Positions 16,396-25,236 of a stretch of 43,617 bases of DNA are shown here, piece after piece. Location: the NCBI GenBank assembly GCA_964475115.1, contig CAYYVJ010000007.1, forward strand, positions 1-43,617. The letters are read 5' to 3'. The notes beneath the pieces are model-generated. The model was not told the DNA's origin. It did no database searches and saw only the letters and a list, made by a program, of their open reading frames with translations. Source of the DNA: CAYYVJ01 sp964475115. Its GTDB lineage: Bacteria > Bacillota > Clostridia > Lachnospirales > Lachnospiraceae. Position 1 is the first letter of the stretch. Every line of letters starts with the position of its first letter. A program made the position numbers and the translations under genes.

Positions 16396-17070
16396 CTATT
16401 TCGCACCATATTTTTCATAGTAACTCTCAATTGCTGATTTTATCTCATCATCAATGATAACTTTCCCTTTGTAGGGTTTATTATACAAATGAGCAATGAC
16501 TTCTTCCATAGTAACAATAGCGGTGGTCTTAAGTCCATACTTTTCTTCAATCTCATCCAAAGCACTTATGTCACCTTTGCCTTTTTCCATGCGATTTACA
16601 GATATGACTAATCCCATAGGGTTTACATTTCCTTGAGCTTTTAATATCGGGTAAGTCTCTTCAATTGATTTACCAGAAGTCGTAACATCTTCTATGATAA
16701 TTATACGATCTCCATCACTTAGAGGACTTCCAAGTAAAATCCCACCATCTCCATGGTCTTTTTCTTCTTTTCGATTGGAACAATATTTTATGTCTACATT
16801 ATATAATTCACTAATAGCCATAGATGTTGCCACACTTAGCGGAATCCCTTTATAGGCTGGACCAAACAACACATCGAAGTCAAGTCCAAATTTATCATGA
16901 ATCGCTCTTGCATAATAGCTGCTTAGTTTTCTCAACTGGCTACCTGTGCGATAAAATCCTGTATTTATAAAAAAAGGAGTTTTTCTACCACTCTTTGTTA
17001 CAAAATCTCCAAATTTCAAAACACCACAGTCTACCATAAATTCAATAAACTCTTGTTTGTATTGTTCCAT
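16396..17070 (-). CDS. pyrE: Orotate phosphoribosyltransferase
   Basis: It makes OMP from orotate and PRPP. The PRPP-binding loop is clear (RIIIIEDVTTSGKSIEE), as are FGPAYKGIPLSVA and the flexible loop YCSNRKEEKDHGDGG. About 224 residues from the chosen ATG at 17070, which follows AAGGAGATTAAA; a GTG five codons upstream would put that site inside the gene. It is the last pyrimidine gene of the cluster, 18 bases after pyrD. Confidence 0.97.
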   Translation of the reverse strand: MEQYKQEFIEFMVDCGVLKFGDFVTKSGRKTPFFINTGFYRTGSQLRKLSSYYARAIHDKFGLDFDVLFGPAYKGIPLSVATSMAISELYNVDIKYCSNRKEEKDHGDGGILLGSPLSDGDRIIIIEDVTTSGKSIEETYPILKAQGNVNPMGLVISVNRMEKGKGDISALDEIEEKYGLKTTAIVTMEEVIAHLYNKPYKGKVIIDDEIKSAIESYYEKYGAK

Positions 17071-17088
17071 TTTAATCTCCTTCACAAT

Positions 17089-17991
17089 CTATTTTACCAT
17101 ACCAATTAGTTGATTGATATCATCAATCTTGTATTTTTTCATATAATCCTCAACGCCTTCAAGAACATCCATGGTAGCCGTAGGATTAATAAAATTGGCT
17201 GTTCCAACTGCAACCGCACTAGCACCTGCCAAGATAAATTCTATGGCATCCTCTCCATTCATTATTCCTCCCATTCCAATAATGGGTATCTCCACAGCAC
17301 GAGCCACCTGATAAACCATGTTCACTGCTATGGGCTTAATGGCTGGTCCAGATAAACCGCCTGTCCTATTGGCTATCGCAAAGTTCTTTTTATGAATATC
17401 AATCTTCATACCTGTCAATGTATTAATCAAAGATAAAACATCTGCTCCACCTGCCTGTGCAGCTTTAGCCATTTCGGCAATATTGCTTACATTTGGGCTT
17501 AATTTCATAATGATTGGTTGCTTCGCATATTTTTTCACTTGAGACGTAATATCTTCTACAGAACGTGTACTTTGGCTGAAGGAAATCCCGCCTTCCTTTA
17601 CATTTGGACAAGAAATGTTAATTTCCAACATATCTACAGATTCTTCACTTAATCTTTCCACAACTTCAAGATAATCCTCTGTGGTTTTTCCACAAACATT
17701 TACTATAATCTTAGTATCATACTGTTTTAAAAAAGGGATATCTCTTTTTATGAACAGTTCCATCCCTGGATTTTGTAGACCAATCGCATTTAACATTCCA
17801 CCATAGGTTTCTGCAATTCTAGGAACTGGATTTCCTTCCCAAGGAATATTAGAAACACCTTTTGTTATAACTGCTCCTAATCGATTCAAGTCTACAAATT
17901 CGCTATATTCTTCCCCTGAACCAAAGGTCCCAGAGGCTGTCATTATTGGATTTTTAAATTCTACACCTGCCAAGGTTATTTTCGTATTCAA
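17089..17991 (-). CDS. pyrD: Dihydroorotate dehydrogenase, catalytic subunit (class 1B)
   Basis: This 300-residue FMN enzyme oxidises dihydroorotate to orotate. Class 1B is shown by the catalytic Cys in EINISCPNVKEGG and by the adjacent pyrK gene for the electron-transfer subunit, which passes electrons to NAD+. FMN-binding segments include IMKLSPNVSNI and IPIIGMGGI. The start overlaps the pyrK stop by four bases, in line with equal synthesis of the two subunits. Confidence 0.97.
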   Translation of the reverse strand: MNTKITLAGVEFKNPIMTASGTFGSGEEYSEFVDLNRLGAVITKGVSNIPWEGNPVPRIAETYGGMLNAIGLQNPGMELFIKRDIPFLKQYDTKIIVNVCGKTTEDYLEVVERLSEESVDMLEINISCPNVKEGGISFSQSTRSVEDITSQVKKYAKQPIIMKLSPNVSNIAEMAKAAQAGGADVLSLINTLTGMKIDIHKKNFAIANRTGGLSGPAIKPIAVNMVYQVARAVEIPIIGMGGIMNGEDAIEFILAGASAVAVGTANFINPTATMDVLEGVEDYMKKYKIDDINQLIGMVK

Positions 17992-18755
17992 ACTTCCACC
18001 TCCTCAGCATAAAATACTGGTCCATCTTTACATATTCTCTTGTTATTCACATTGCTATGGTGATCTTTTTCATTTGTTTTACAGGTACAAGCTAAACAAG
18101 CGCCAATACCACAAGCCATTCTTTCTTCCAATGAAAGCTGTGCTATTATATTGTTTTCAAGAGCATAATTTTTAATTGCTCTAAGCATAGGCGTGGGACC
18201 ACAAGCATAGATTACTTCTGCTGATAAGCCATTTTCTCTAATTGCATCAAGAACATTCCCCTTGGTGCCATAGCTTCCATCTTCGGTAGAAACAAATACC
18301 TCCCCATACTTTTCCAAGTCTTCTTTTAGAAACATTTCATCTCGATATCCTAATACAATTTGTTTCTCACAATTTAAGTTCTTTGCTAACTCTAGCATAG
18401 GTGGAATACCAACCCCACCACCGATAATGAGAGCTTTTTTATCCAGCTGTTCAAAGCCATTTCCAAAGGGACCCATAACCTCAATTCGATCTCCAGCTTT
18501 AAGATGCGAAAACTCCTCCGTCCCTTTTCCTAGCACTTTATAAACTAGTCGAAGGGAATCCTTTTCTCTTAAAACTTCACATACACTAATAGGGCGTGGC
18601 AATAACTTGGAAGTATCTTTGCAAAACAAAGAGAGAAATTGACCTGCTACCACTTCTTTTGTAATATCTTTGCTTTCTATCCACATGCTATACACATCGG
18701 ATGCAATCTTTTCATGACTTAAAATAAGTGCATGCTCTTTATATTTGTGACTCAT
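17988..18755 (-). CDS. pyrK: Dihydroorotate dehydrogenase electron-transfer subunit
   Basis: This 255-residue flavoprotein links PyrD to NAD+. It has an FAD-binding beta-barrel (LLPRPISVCEV), an NAD-binding fold (ALIIGGGVGIPPMLELAKNL) and a C-terminal [2Fe-2S] cluster. The cluster Cys pattern is in ACGIGACLACTC, plus the Cys in RICKDGPVF. It overlaps both pyrF upstream (ATGA) and pyrD downstream by four bases, so the three are tightly coupled. Confidence 0.97.
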   Translation of the reverse strand: MSHKYKEHALILSHEKIASDVYSMWIESKDITKEVVAGQFLSLFCKDTSKLLPRPISVCEVLREKDSLRLVYKVLGKGTEEFSHLKAGDRIEVMGPFGNGFEQLDKKALIIGGGVGIPPMLELAKNLNCEKQIVLGYRDEMFLKEDLEKYGEVFVSTEDGSYGTKGNVLDAIRENGLSAEVIYACGPTPMLRAIKNYALENNIIAQLSLEERMACGIGACLACTCKTNEKDHHSNVNNKRICKDGPVFYAEEVEV

Positions 18756-19669
18756 AGATTCCTCCTTAAATCTTCAATCATATCTATAACTGCTTGTCTT
18801 GAAGCATCCGCATAATTAAGAGAGCCCATTTGAGCGTACTCTTTTTGCTTATAAGCAGCTATGATTCCTCTAGAAGAATTAATAATTGCTCCCAATCCAT
18901 CTTTATTAAAATAAGGTGCTAAATCTTTTGCCTTTCCTCCTTGAGCTCCATATCCTGGAACTAAAATATAGCTTTTTGGCATTATTTCTCTTAGTATTTT
19001 ACCCATTTCTGGATAAGTTGCCCCCACTACTGCACCAATATAACTATAGGAATCACCCATATGGTCTGATCCCCATTTATCCACTTGTTCTCCTACCCAT
19101 TCATACAAAGGTCGTCCATCTACAAGCCTGTCCTGAAATTCACCGCTGGAAGGATTTGAGGTCTTTACAAGAATGAAAAGCCCTTTTTTCTCTTCTTTAC
19201 ATACGTCTACGAAAGGTTTAATGCCATCTATACCAAAATACGGATTTACTGTCGCAAAATCTTCATCAAATAATTTATATTCTTTGGAGCCAATCTTTAT
19301 CTTCCCTAAATGTGCTGTTGCATAGGCTGCAGAAGTAGAACCAATATCTCCTCTTTTTACATCACCTATAACAATTAAATCTTTGGACTTAGCATATTCA
19401 ATGGTTTTTTTATAGGCTATTAGTCCCTCAATACCAAATTGCTCATACATGGCGATTTGCGGTTTTACAGATGGTACCAAATCATAAATGGAATCGATAA
19501 TCCCCTTATTATATTCCCATACTGCATCTCCTATACCTTCTAACGTTTCACCATGTTCATTAAAAGATTTCTTTATAATATGTTCCGGAATATAATCAAG
19601 CATGGGGTCTAGTCCCACCACAATAGGGGCACCTGTTTTTTGTATTTTGCTTACAAGTTTATTAATCAT
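18752..19669 (-). CDS. pyrF: Orotidine 5'-phosphate decarboxylase (type 2)
   Basis: It converts OMP to UMP. The protein of about 305 residues belongs to the longer type 2 group. The catalytic Asp-Lys-Asp array is in IGDVKRGDIGSTSAAYA, and PIVVGLDPMLDYIP is the N-terminal signature. The ATG at 19669 was chosen because TTGGAGGATGCT precedes it directly; the TTG four codons upstream lies within that ribosome binding site. It follows pyrC by under 30 bases. Confidence 0.96.
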   Translation of the reverse strand: MINKLVSKIQKTGAPIVVGLDPMLDYIPEHIIKKSFNEHGETLEGIGDAVWEYNKGIIDSIYDLVPSVKPQIAMYEQFGIEGLIAYKKTIEYAKSKDLIVIGDVKRGDIGSTSAAYATAHLGKIKIGSKEYKLFDEDFATVNPYFGIDGIKPFVDVCKEEKKGLFILVKTSNPSSGEFQDRLVDGRPLYEWVGEQVDKWGSDHMGDSYSYIGAVVGATYPEMGKILREIMPKSYILVPGYGAQGGKAKDLAPYFNKDGLGAIINSSRGIIAAYKQKEYAQMGSLNYADASRQAVIDMIEDLRRNL

Positions 19670-19697
19670 AGCATCCTCCAAATGTGAATTTTATATT

Positions 19698-20978
19698 TTA
19701 TTTTCTTTCTTTAAAAACAATTTTACCATTTACAATAGTTACCATAACTTTTCCCTTTACTGGTCTACCATGAAAAGGAGTGTTTTTCCCTTTTGATAAG
19801 AACGTATTTACGTCGATCTTATAAGAAGCATTTGGGTCAATTATAGTTATATCTGCTACTTTTCCAGGCTTTAGACTTCCTTTATCAATTCCAAGTATCT
19901 TAGCTGGATTTGTACTCATTTTCTCAGCCATTTCTAACGGTGTTAAATATCCTGTATCTACCAATTCTGTTATGGTTAAAGCTACTGCAGTCTCTAGCCC
20001 CACAATACCAAAAGGAGCATCCACAATAGATTGGGCTTTCTCATCCGCATGGTGAGGAGCATGATCTGTAGAAATGACATCAATGATTCCATCTCTTAAT
20101 CCTTCTTTTAATGCAAGTACATCTTCCTTCGTCCTTAAAGGAGGATTCATTTTATAATTACTATTAGCATCTACAATATCAGCATCTGTTAATACAAAAT
20201 GATGAGGACATACTTCTGCAGTTACAGATATCTTTTTATTTTTCGCTTCTTTAGTCAGCAAAACACTGCCCTTTGTAGAGCAGTGACATAAATGAAGTTT
20301 AGCACCTGTTTCCTCTGCCAATAGAATGTCTCTTTCTACAATTCTATCCTCTACCTCATTGCTTATTCCTTTTATATTTAGCTGTGTTGCCTTCTCTCCT
20401 GCGTTAATGACACCACCCTGAACCAAATCATGATCTTCACAATGAGCCATGACTACTATATTATTTTTGACAGCAGAAATCATAGCCTCTTTATATAAAG
20501 AAAGATTCATAACTGATTTTCCATCCTCGCTGATTGCTACTGCTCCTGACTTTGCCATAGCTGTAATATCTGCAAGTTCTTTTCCACTTTGTCCAAGGGT
20601 AACTGCACCTACTGGCAATACATTTACGACTCCATCTTTAAGTGTCTTATCTAAAACATATTTCACAACTTCAGCATTATCTGTAACTGGTTTTGTATTA
20701 GGCATAGGGCAAATCGTTGTAAAACCACCTCTTGCAGCTGCAAGTGTCCCTGACTTAATAGTCTCTTTATGCTCAAAACCTGGTTCTCTTAAATGTACAT
20801 GTAAGTCAATGAGTCCAGGCATAACGAAAAAACCACTTGCATCTATTGTCTCATCAGCGGTGATTTCAATGTCTTTCTCTACTTTTACAATGAACCCATC
20901 TTCTACAAGCAAATCTTGCACTTCGTCCAACATTGAGCTTGGATCAAGAATTCTACCGTTCTTAATTAAAAGTTTCAT
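19698..20978 (-). CDS. pyrC: Dihydroorotase
   Basis: This 426-residue zinc enzyme of the amidohydrolase superfamily cyclises carbamoyl-aspartate to dihydroorotate. Zinc ligands are seen in DLHVHLREPGFEHKE, MAHCEDHDL, LHLCHCST and ISTDHAPHH. The length fits the class I (PyrC/AllB) enzymes of Firmicutes. It is the first pyrimidine gene of the run and begins 45 bases after the AAA ATPase gene. pyrB, pyrR and carAB are absent from the window. I see no PyrR-type attenuator before it, only a weak 6-bp hairpin (20994-21013). Confidence 0.96.
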   Translation of the reverse strand: MKLLIKNGRILDPSSMLDEVQDLLVEDGFIVKVEKDIEITADETIDASGFFVMPGLIDLHVHLREPGFEHKETIKSGTLAAARGGFTTICPMPNTKPVTDNAEVVKYVLDKTLKDGVVNVLPVGAVTLGQSGKELADITAMAKSGAVAISEDGKSVMNLSLYKEAMISAVKNNIVVMAHCEDHDLVQGGVINAGEKATQLNIKGISNEVEDRIVERDILLAEETGAKLHLCHCSTKGSVLLTKEAKNKKISVTAEVCPHHFVLTDADIVDANSNYKMNPPLRTKEDVLALKEGLRDGIIDVISTDHAPHHADEKAQSIVDAPFGIVGLETAVALTITELVDTGYLTPLEMAEKMSTNPAKILGIDKGSLKPGKVADITIIDPNASYKIDVNTFLSKGKNTPFHGRPVKGKVMVTIVNGKIVFKERK

Positions 20979-21023
20979 TTAACCTCTCTTCTAGCACTAA
21001 CTACTTATAGTGCAACTATGATA

Positions 21024-22175
21024 TTATAAGTTCCATAATGCGTAAAGAGGAATGGATAAAACTCCTCTACCTTTTTTTAATTCATCTAAAGAAATCCGAA
21101 TAACCATCTGAACATTATATTCCTCTGGATATCGGTTAACATTTTCTGTGTCTAAACTACCATCTAGATCTATTTGTATCGGAACTACACTATCTTCATC
21201 TCCAAAAATCAATTCACCTGACTCACCCCAATAATATATGGTAGAGATGTTCTTATTCGAATAGAGTTCTTGCCATACAAACTGCTTTACCAGTCTAGGA
21301 TTGCATGATTTCAAAAAATCCTCAGCACCAGTATCTCTCAAATTGTGCATTGCACTAAAAATCCCAATATCCATGGGATGCAAATGATACTTATTCTTAT
21401 CTATATAGCTTTCAAGTGGCCACATAGCTTCTGTCACTTTATATACTTGATGAAAGGCTTTTGCTTCTAATAACTTACTCAACCCATCTTCATACTCACT
21501 TACATTTACAACCTTATTAAAGTTTATAATCATGGATTCCAAAACAGCCTTTACTTGCGCAAGATTATTCGTCTCAATCCACACTGAGACAGCCTTTGGC
21601 ATACCGCCTACAAAAAAGTAGTTTCTTAAGTTGTCCAACAATTTCTTTTTCGTCTCATAGGATAAGTCATTTGTTCCCTCTAATACCTGATCACACAATT
21701 CATTATCTCCAACTGCAATTAAAAACTCTTTAAAATTTAATGGATATAAATTTAGAATATCAGGGGTTTCTTCCGGCTCATCTCCAATACAAGGCAATTC
21801 TTTTTCAGCCAAAGTACCAGTACAGCAAATGGCATACTCTGGAACCTCCTGTGATAGTTTCATTAATGCTAGTAAAATTCCAGGTGTTTCTTGGATTTCA
21901 TCAAAAATAAGCAGCGTTTCCCCTGCATTTATTTTCCTTCCATGATAAACCTCTAACATTTTAAAGATTCTATCTGCTTCTAAATCCCCTTCCATTAAAT
22001 AGGATATATAGTTCGTATCTTTACAATCAATATATAACGTATCTTCAAAAGACCTTTTGCCAAACTCATTTAATACCCAAGTTTTCCCTACTTGTACTCC
22101 ACCAATTAATAACAATGGTCGCCTATTATCTTTTACTTTCCACGCTTCTAAATCTTTCAATATTGTTCTATACAT
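21024..22175 (-). CDS. AAA ATPase with C-terminal DUF4143-like domain
   Basis: This 383-residue protein starts with a P-loop (LLLIGGVQVGKTWVL; Walker A). A Walker B follows (LLIFDEIQETPGIL), then a sensor segment (AICCTGTLAEKEL). The C-terminal half (from about FKEFLIAVG) follows the DUF4143 pattern, including NYFFVGGMPKAVSVWIE. These soluble ATPases are widespread in anaerobes and their role is not settled. The usual Walker A here reads GARQVGKT; the Val in GGVQVGKT is slightly unusual. It has its own promoter and may contribute transcripts to the pyr genes 45 bases downstream. Confidence 0.85.
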   Translation of the reverse strand: MYRTILKDLEAWKVKDNRRPLLLIGGVQVGKTWVLNEFGKRSFEDTLYIDCKDTNYISYLMEGDLEADRIFKMLEVYHGRKINAGETLLIFDEIQETPGILLALMKLSQEVPEYAICCTGTLAEKELPCIGDEPEETPDILNLYPLNFKEFLIAVGDNELCDQVLEGTNDLSYETKKKLLDNLRNYFFVGGMPKAVSVWIETNNLAQVKAVLESMIINFNKVVNVSEYEDGLSKLLEAKAFHQVYKVTEAMWPLESYIDKNKYHLHPMDIGIFSAMHNLRDTGAEDFLKSCNPRLVKQFVWQELYSNKNISTIYYWGESGELIFGDEDSVVPIQIDLDGSLDTENVNRYPEEYNVQMVIRISLDELKKGRGVLSIPLYALWNL

Positions 22176-22225
22176 ATGCTCTCCTTCAAACTAAAACTTT
22201 TTGAAGCTTTGAAGTTACTTACAAT

Positions 22226-22254
22226 ATTTTAACATAATTTATTCACAAATACAA
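22226..22254 (-). promoter_or_regulatory. Promoter of the AAA ATPase gene
   Basis: TTGTAT (22249-22254) and TAAAAT (22226-22231) are 17 bases apart on the minus strand, with a TG before the -10 (TGTTAAAAT), about 50 bases from the start codon. Confidence 0.5.
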
Positions 22255-22258
22255 TAAT

Positions 22259-22320
22259 GTACCAGGTACACTTACGAACTCTTTACAACTTTGTAAGAAT
22301 TTCGTAAGTGTACCTGGTAC
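22259..22320. repeat. Palindromic repeat, copy 1
   Basis: A 62-base inverted repeat has arms GTACCAGGTACACTTACGAA and its complement, enclosing a smaller hairpin (TTACAA/TTGTAA). It lies just after the stop of the lyase gene. Most of its sequence recurs at 28009-28078. It could act as a terminator and looks like a short mobile palindrome of the REP/MITE kind. Confidence 0.8.
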
Positions 22321-22333
22321 AAAAATAAATATA

Positions 22334-23788
22334 CTATAAACTTCTAGGAAAATCTTCCCTAAACTTTTCTGCAAGTTTCTTTTGCCAGTCAGACACTGGT
22401 TCTAGACGACCCACAAAAAACCTCAAAGTTTTTGGTTCTTCTGTAAATCTCAATCCCTCTATTAACTGGCGATTATCCCACAGCCATGTAATACGATCGA
22501 TAGCATACTTTACTTGGCTCAATGTAAATACACGTCTTGGCATAGCACAACGTACCAATTCCATAGAAGCAAGATGTTCTGAACCGTCTGGATTACGATC
22601 TTCGCTTAGAGTACCACGTTCCATGGAACGAATACCACCTGCAAGATAAAGTGCAGAAGAGAGAGCTGCTGCTGGATATTGTTCTCCTGGAACATGAGGA
22701 ATGAATTTCATGGCATCGATATGGCAGCCTAATCCCCCTGCCGGTTTTACTACAGGAATTCCGCGTTTATCCAATTCATTTACCATATATTCAATAAATA
22801 ATGGTCCTTGAGAAATAACATCAAAATCCATTGTTTCTTCAAGCCCAACAGTAATCGCCGCAATTTCTTTAATAGACATACCACCATATGTAAGAAATCC
22901 TTCATAGAGAGTCACAGCTTCCTTCATGGAATCCCACATTTCCTTTGTACGTACACAGATTCCACCGCCTCTTGCAAATCCTAACTTACGAGCCGAAAAA
23001 TAAATAATATCAAAATGAGAAGCAACTTCTTTTGTTATTTCACGAATAGACATGTTCTTACATTTTTCTTCACGAATTTTCATGAAGTAAAGGTTATCTT
23101 GCAAAAGACTTGCATCTAACATCATTGTAATTCCATATACTTTACAAGTTCTATCAATATCTTCAATATTTTCAAGGGATATTGGCTGTCCACCAATCAA
23201 GTTCGTCCCCGCTTCTACACGAACAAATGGTATATTCTCAGGTCCCACTTCATTAATAATTCTTTCAAGTTCTTCTAAATCAAAATTCCCTTTAAAAGGA
23301 TCTGAACTATCCGTAACTAAGCCACCTTTTTTTACAACCTCAACAACACGTCCACCTTTTTTTACGATATGCGCTTTTGTTGTTGTAAAGTGATAATTCA
23401 TAGGACAAACATCACCGGGTTTTACCAAAGAACCAGCAATTATATTTTCACAAGCACGACCTTGATGAGTAGGCAACAAATGCTCCATACCAAAAAGTTC
23501 TGTAAGCTTGCCCTTTAGCTCAAAAAATGTTCGCGAACCAGCATAGGCATCATCTGCATCCATCATACCGGCTAATTGATGATCACTCATCGCATTTACG
23601 CCACTATCCGTTAACATATCCAAATATATATCAGGATTCTTTAATAAATATAAATTATTTCCTGCCTCTTGCAATGCTTCAAGACGCTCTTCCACAGGTG
23701 GCAAATGAAGTTGTTGTACCACTCTTGCCTTATGCATTTCCAATGGAATATTTTCACCACTATAAAACTGAATCTTATTCATACCCAC
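22334..23788 (-). CDS. Beta-eliminating lyase, tryptophanase/tyrosine phenol-lyase family
   Basis: This 484-residue PLP enzyme is clearly related to tryptophanase and tyrosine phenol-lyase (PTHQGRACENI, RSMERG, EPKTLRFFVGR). The PLP lysine is in FSARKLGFARGGG, where those enzymes have SAKKD or SGKKD. The helix after the pyridine-binding Asp reads MLDASLLQDNLYF; the usual Arg (DATRCVENAYF in tyrosine phenol-lyase) is Leu. The phenol-contacting segment DARRF is DAMKF here. Substrate is therefore uncertain: expected chemistry is elimination from a beta-substituted amino acid giving pyruvate and ammonia. It is transcribed divergently from the CdaR-type regulator and shares a 183-base control region with it. 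Start ATG: a second Met at codon 3 lies close behind. Confidence 0.85.
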   Translation of the reverse strand: MGMNKIQFYSGENIPLEMHKARVVQQLHLPPVEERLEALQEAGNNLYLLKNPDIYLDMLTDSGVNAMSDHQLAGMMDADDAYAGSRTFFELKGKLTELFGMEHLLPTHQGRACENIIAGSLVKPGDVCPMNYHFTTTKAHIVKKGGRVVEVVKKGGLVTDSSDPFKGNFDLEELERIINEVGPENIPFVRVEAGTNLIGGQPISLENIEDIDRTCKVYGITMMLDASLLQDNLYFMKIREEKCKNMSIREITKEVASHFDIIYFSARKLGFARGGGICVRTKEMWDSMKEAVTLYEGFLTYGGMSIKEIAAITVGLEETMDFDVISQGPLFIEYMVNELDKRGIPVVKPAGGLGCHIDAMKFIPHVPGEQYPAAALSSALYLAGGIRSMERGTLSEDRNPDGSEHLASMELVRCAMPRRVFTLSQVKYAIDRITWLWDNRQLIEGLRFTEEPKTLRFFVGRLEPVSDWQKKLAEKFREDFPRSL

Positions 23789-23825
23789 TCCTTTTATACC
23801 TATGTTATAGTACTAATTAACAATC

Positions 23826-23854
23826 ATTATACGGATTCTACGTTGAATTGTCAA
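23826..23854 (-). promoter_or_regulatory. Perfect consensus promoter of the lyase gene
   Basis: TTGACA (23849-23854), a 17-base spacer and TATAAT (23826-23831) on the minus strand match the sigma-A consensus exactly. Such a strong promoter usually implies tight repression or very high expression. Confidence 0.8.
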
Positions 23855-23856
23855 CG
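23841..23856. promoter_or_regulatory. Inverted repeat over the lyase -35 box (possible operator)
   Basis: CGTTGA-ATTG-TCAACG is a perfect 6+4+6 inverted repeat that covers the -35 box of the lyase promoter. The adjacent divergent gene encodes a CdaR-type DNA-binding regulator, which is the natural candidate to bind it. This is inference. Confidence 0.5.
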
Positions 23857-23894
23857 CTTTAAATTCCAAAAGTATTGTTATCTATTTCTACTTG

Positions 23895-23923
23895 TTGGAA
23901 CTTGACGTGTAATATGTTACTAT
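23895..23923 (+). promoter_or_regulatory. Promoter of the CdaR-type regulator
   Basis: TTGGAA (23895-23900) and TACTAT (23918-23923) are 17 bases apart, with TG one base before the -10 (TGTTACTAT). It lies about 50 bases before the start codon. Confidence 0.5.
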
Positions 23924-23971
23924 CAGAATTATAAATAATTTAATTGAATAACAAATTAAGGAGAGAATACC

Positions 23972-25132
23972 ATGCTATCAGTACAAATTGCATCTAATAT
24001 TGTTAAAGAAGTAAATTCAGTAATTCCTTTAAAGATTAATATTATGGATGAAAAGGGAATTATTATTGCCAGTTCTGATCAGTCACGTATCGGAGGCTTT
24101 CACGAGGGCGCTTTTCATATTATCATGAATCAGTTAAATGAACTTACTGTACATTACGATGGTGAATTTGAAGGAGCTCTACGAGGAACTAATTTCCCTC
24201 TCAAACTGCAGGATTACATCGTTGGTGTTCTTGGTATTACTGGTGAATATGAGGAGATTGTATCTAGTACAATGATCATAAAACGAATGACCGAACTTCT
24301 ACTTGAGAATACTTATTCTGTGGAACAAAAGCAACTTCAAGAAAGTGTACGCAACCGCTATCTTGCCGAATGGCTAAATGGTGAACCTAAAAATATAACT
24401 ACTGAATTTGTAGAACGTGGACATGACCTTGGTTTTGATATTACTTTGCAACGTCGCATATTGGTATGTAGTTTTTATCACCATGCAATTCATGATACTT
24501 ACTTAAAAACAATGCAAGTAATTGAACAGGCAGAGGAATATCTAAAAAAGAGAGTAATTAATATTGATTCCTCAAATCTATATTATAAATCCGGGTCGGC
24601 TCTAGTGTGTGTGGTAACCGCCCTTATGGATAAGGATATAGAAGCTTTAGCAAGAGAATTAAAAAAACAGGTGGAAGAATTATATCCAATTAACCTAGCC
24701 ATTGGAATTGATAGTATCGTAGATAATTTTGCATTTATGCAAACAGCTTTAATTCGCGCACAAAAATCAAATAATGCTTGTATGCGTACTCATAAACGTG
24801 ATATTAGATTTTATGACGATCTGAATATGGAAGTTTTCACAGATGAAGTAAGTGAACTTTCTAAAATTGAATTTGTGCATCGTATTTTTAAAAATTTCTC
24901 TGATGAAGAAATCCGTGATTCAATTATATTATTGGAAATTTTTTATGATTTGGAAGGTTCCATTAACAAAACCTCCGAACGCTTATTTCTCCATAAGAAT
25001 ACGCTTCAATATAAACTTCGTAAAATAGCAGAACGTACTGGATATGATCCTAGATCTATTCGTCATTCCTCACTTTTTTACATAGCAATCTATTTCTACC
25101 GATATATTGCAGATAGTATGCAAAATTCATAA
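23972..25132 (+). CDS. CdaR-family transcriptional regulator (sugar diacid type)
   Basis: The 386-residue protein opens with the sugar-diacid recognition domain (about 1-130; ASNIVKEVNSVIPLKINIMD, then IIIASSDQSRIGGFHEGA). A middle GGDEF-like/PucR-type region follows. The C-terminal helix-turn-helix (about 315-380) reads TSERLFLHKNTLQYKLRKI. In E. coli, CdaR activates glucarate, galactarate and glycerate genes. Here it is followed by a GntP permease and a glycerate kinase and is divergent from a beta-lyase, so it probably controls some or all of these in response to glycerate or a sugar acid. Ribosome binding site AAGGAGAG precedes the ATG. Confidence 0.9.
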   Translation: MLSVQIASNIVKEVNSVIPLKINIMDEKGIIIASSDQSRIGGFHEGAFHIIMNQLNELTVHYDGEFEGALRGTNFPLKLQDYIVGVLGITGEYEEIVSSTMIIKRMTELLLENTYSVEQKQLQESVRNRYLAEWLNGEPKNITTEFVERGHDLGFDITLQRRILVCSFYHHAIHDTYLKTMQVIEQAEEYLKKRVINIDSSNLYYKSGSALVCVVTALMDKDIEALARELKKQVEELYPINLAIGIDSIVDNFAFMQTALIRAQKSNNACMRTHKRDIRFYDDLNMEVFTDEVSELSKIEFVHRIFKNFSDEEIRDSIILLEIFYDLEGSINKTSERLFLHKNTLQYKLRKIAERTGYDPRSIRHSSLFYIAIYFYRYIADSMQNS

Positions 25133-25181
25133 ATTAGTTATTGGTAACAATAAATATTGTATATTTCTATCCTTAGTAACA

Positions 25182-25210
25182 TTGTATCCGTGTGTCTTAT
25201 GTACTATAAT
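25182..25210 (+). promoter_or_regulatory. Promoter of the GntP permease gene
   Basis: TTGTAT (25182-25187) and TATAAT (25205-25210) are separated by 17 bases. The -10 box sits in the centre of a 20-bp palindrome. Confidence 0.65.
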
Positions 25211-25218
25211 TAGTACAT
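25199..25218. promoter_or_regulatory. 20-bp palindrome over the gntP-type promoter (possible operator)
   Basis: ATGTACTA-TAAT-TAGTACAT is a perfect inverted repeat with 8-base arms centred on the -10 box. A protein bound there would block or gate transcription of the permease and kinase genes. It differs in sequence from the repeat at the lyase promoter. Confidence 0.55.
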
Positions 25219-25236
25219 GGATATTCTTGGGGTGTA

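Noticed and set aside
20994..21013. PyrR-type attenuator before pyrC
   Set aside because: Only a 6-bp hairpin is present; there is no PyrR-binding loop and no terminator/antiterminator pair in the 45-base gap.
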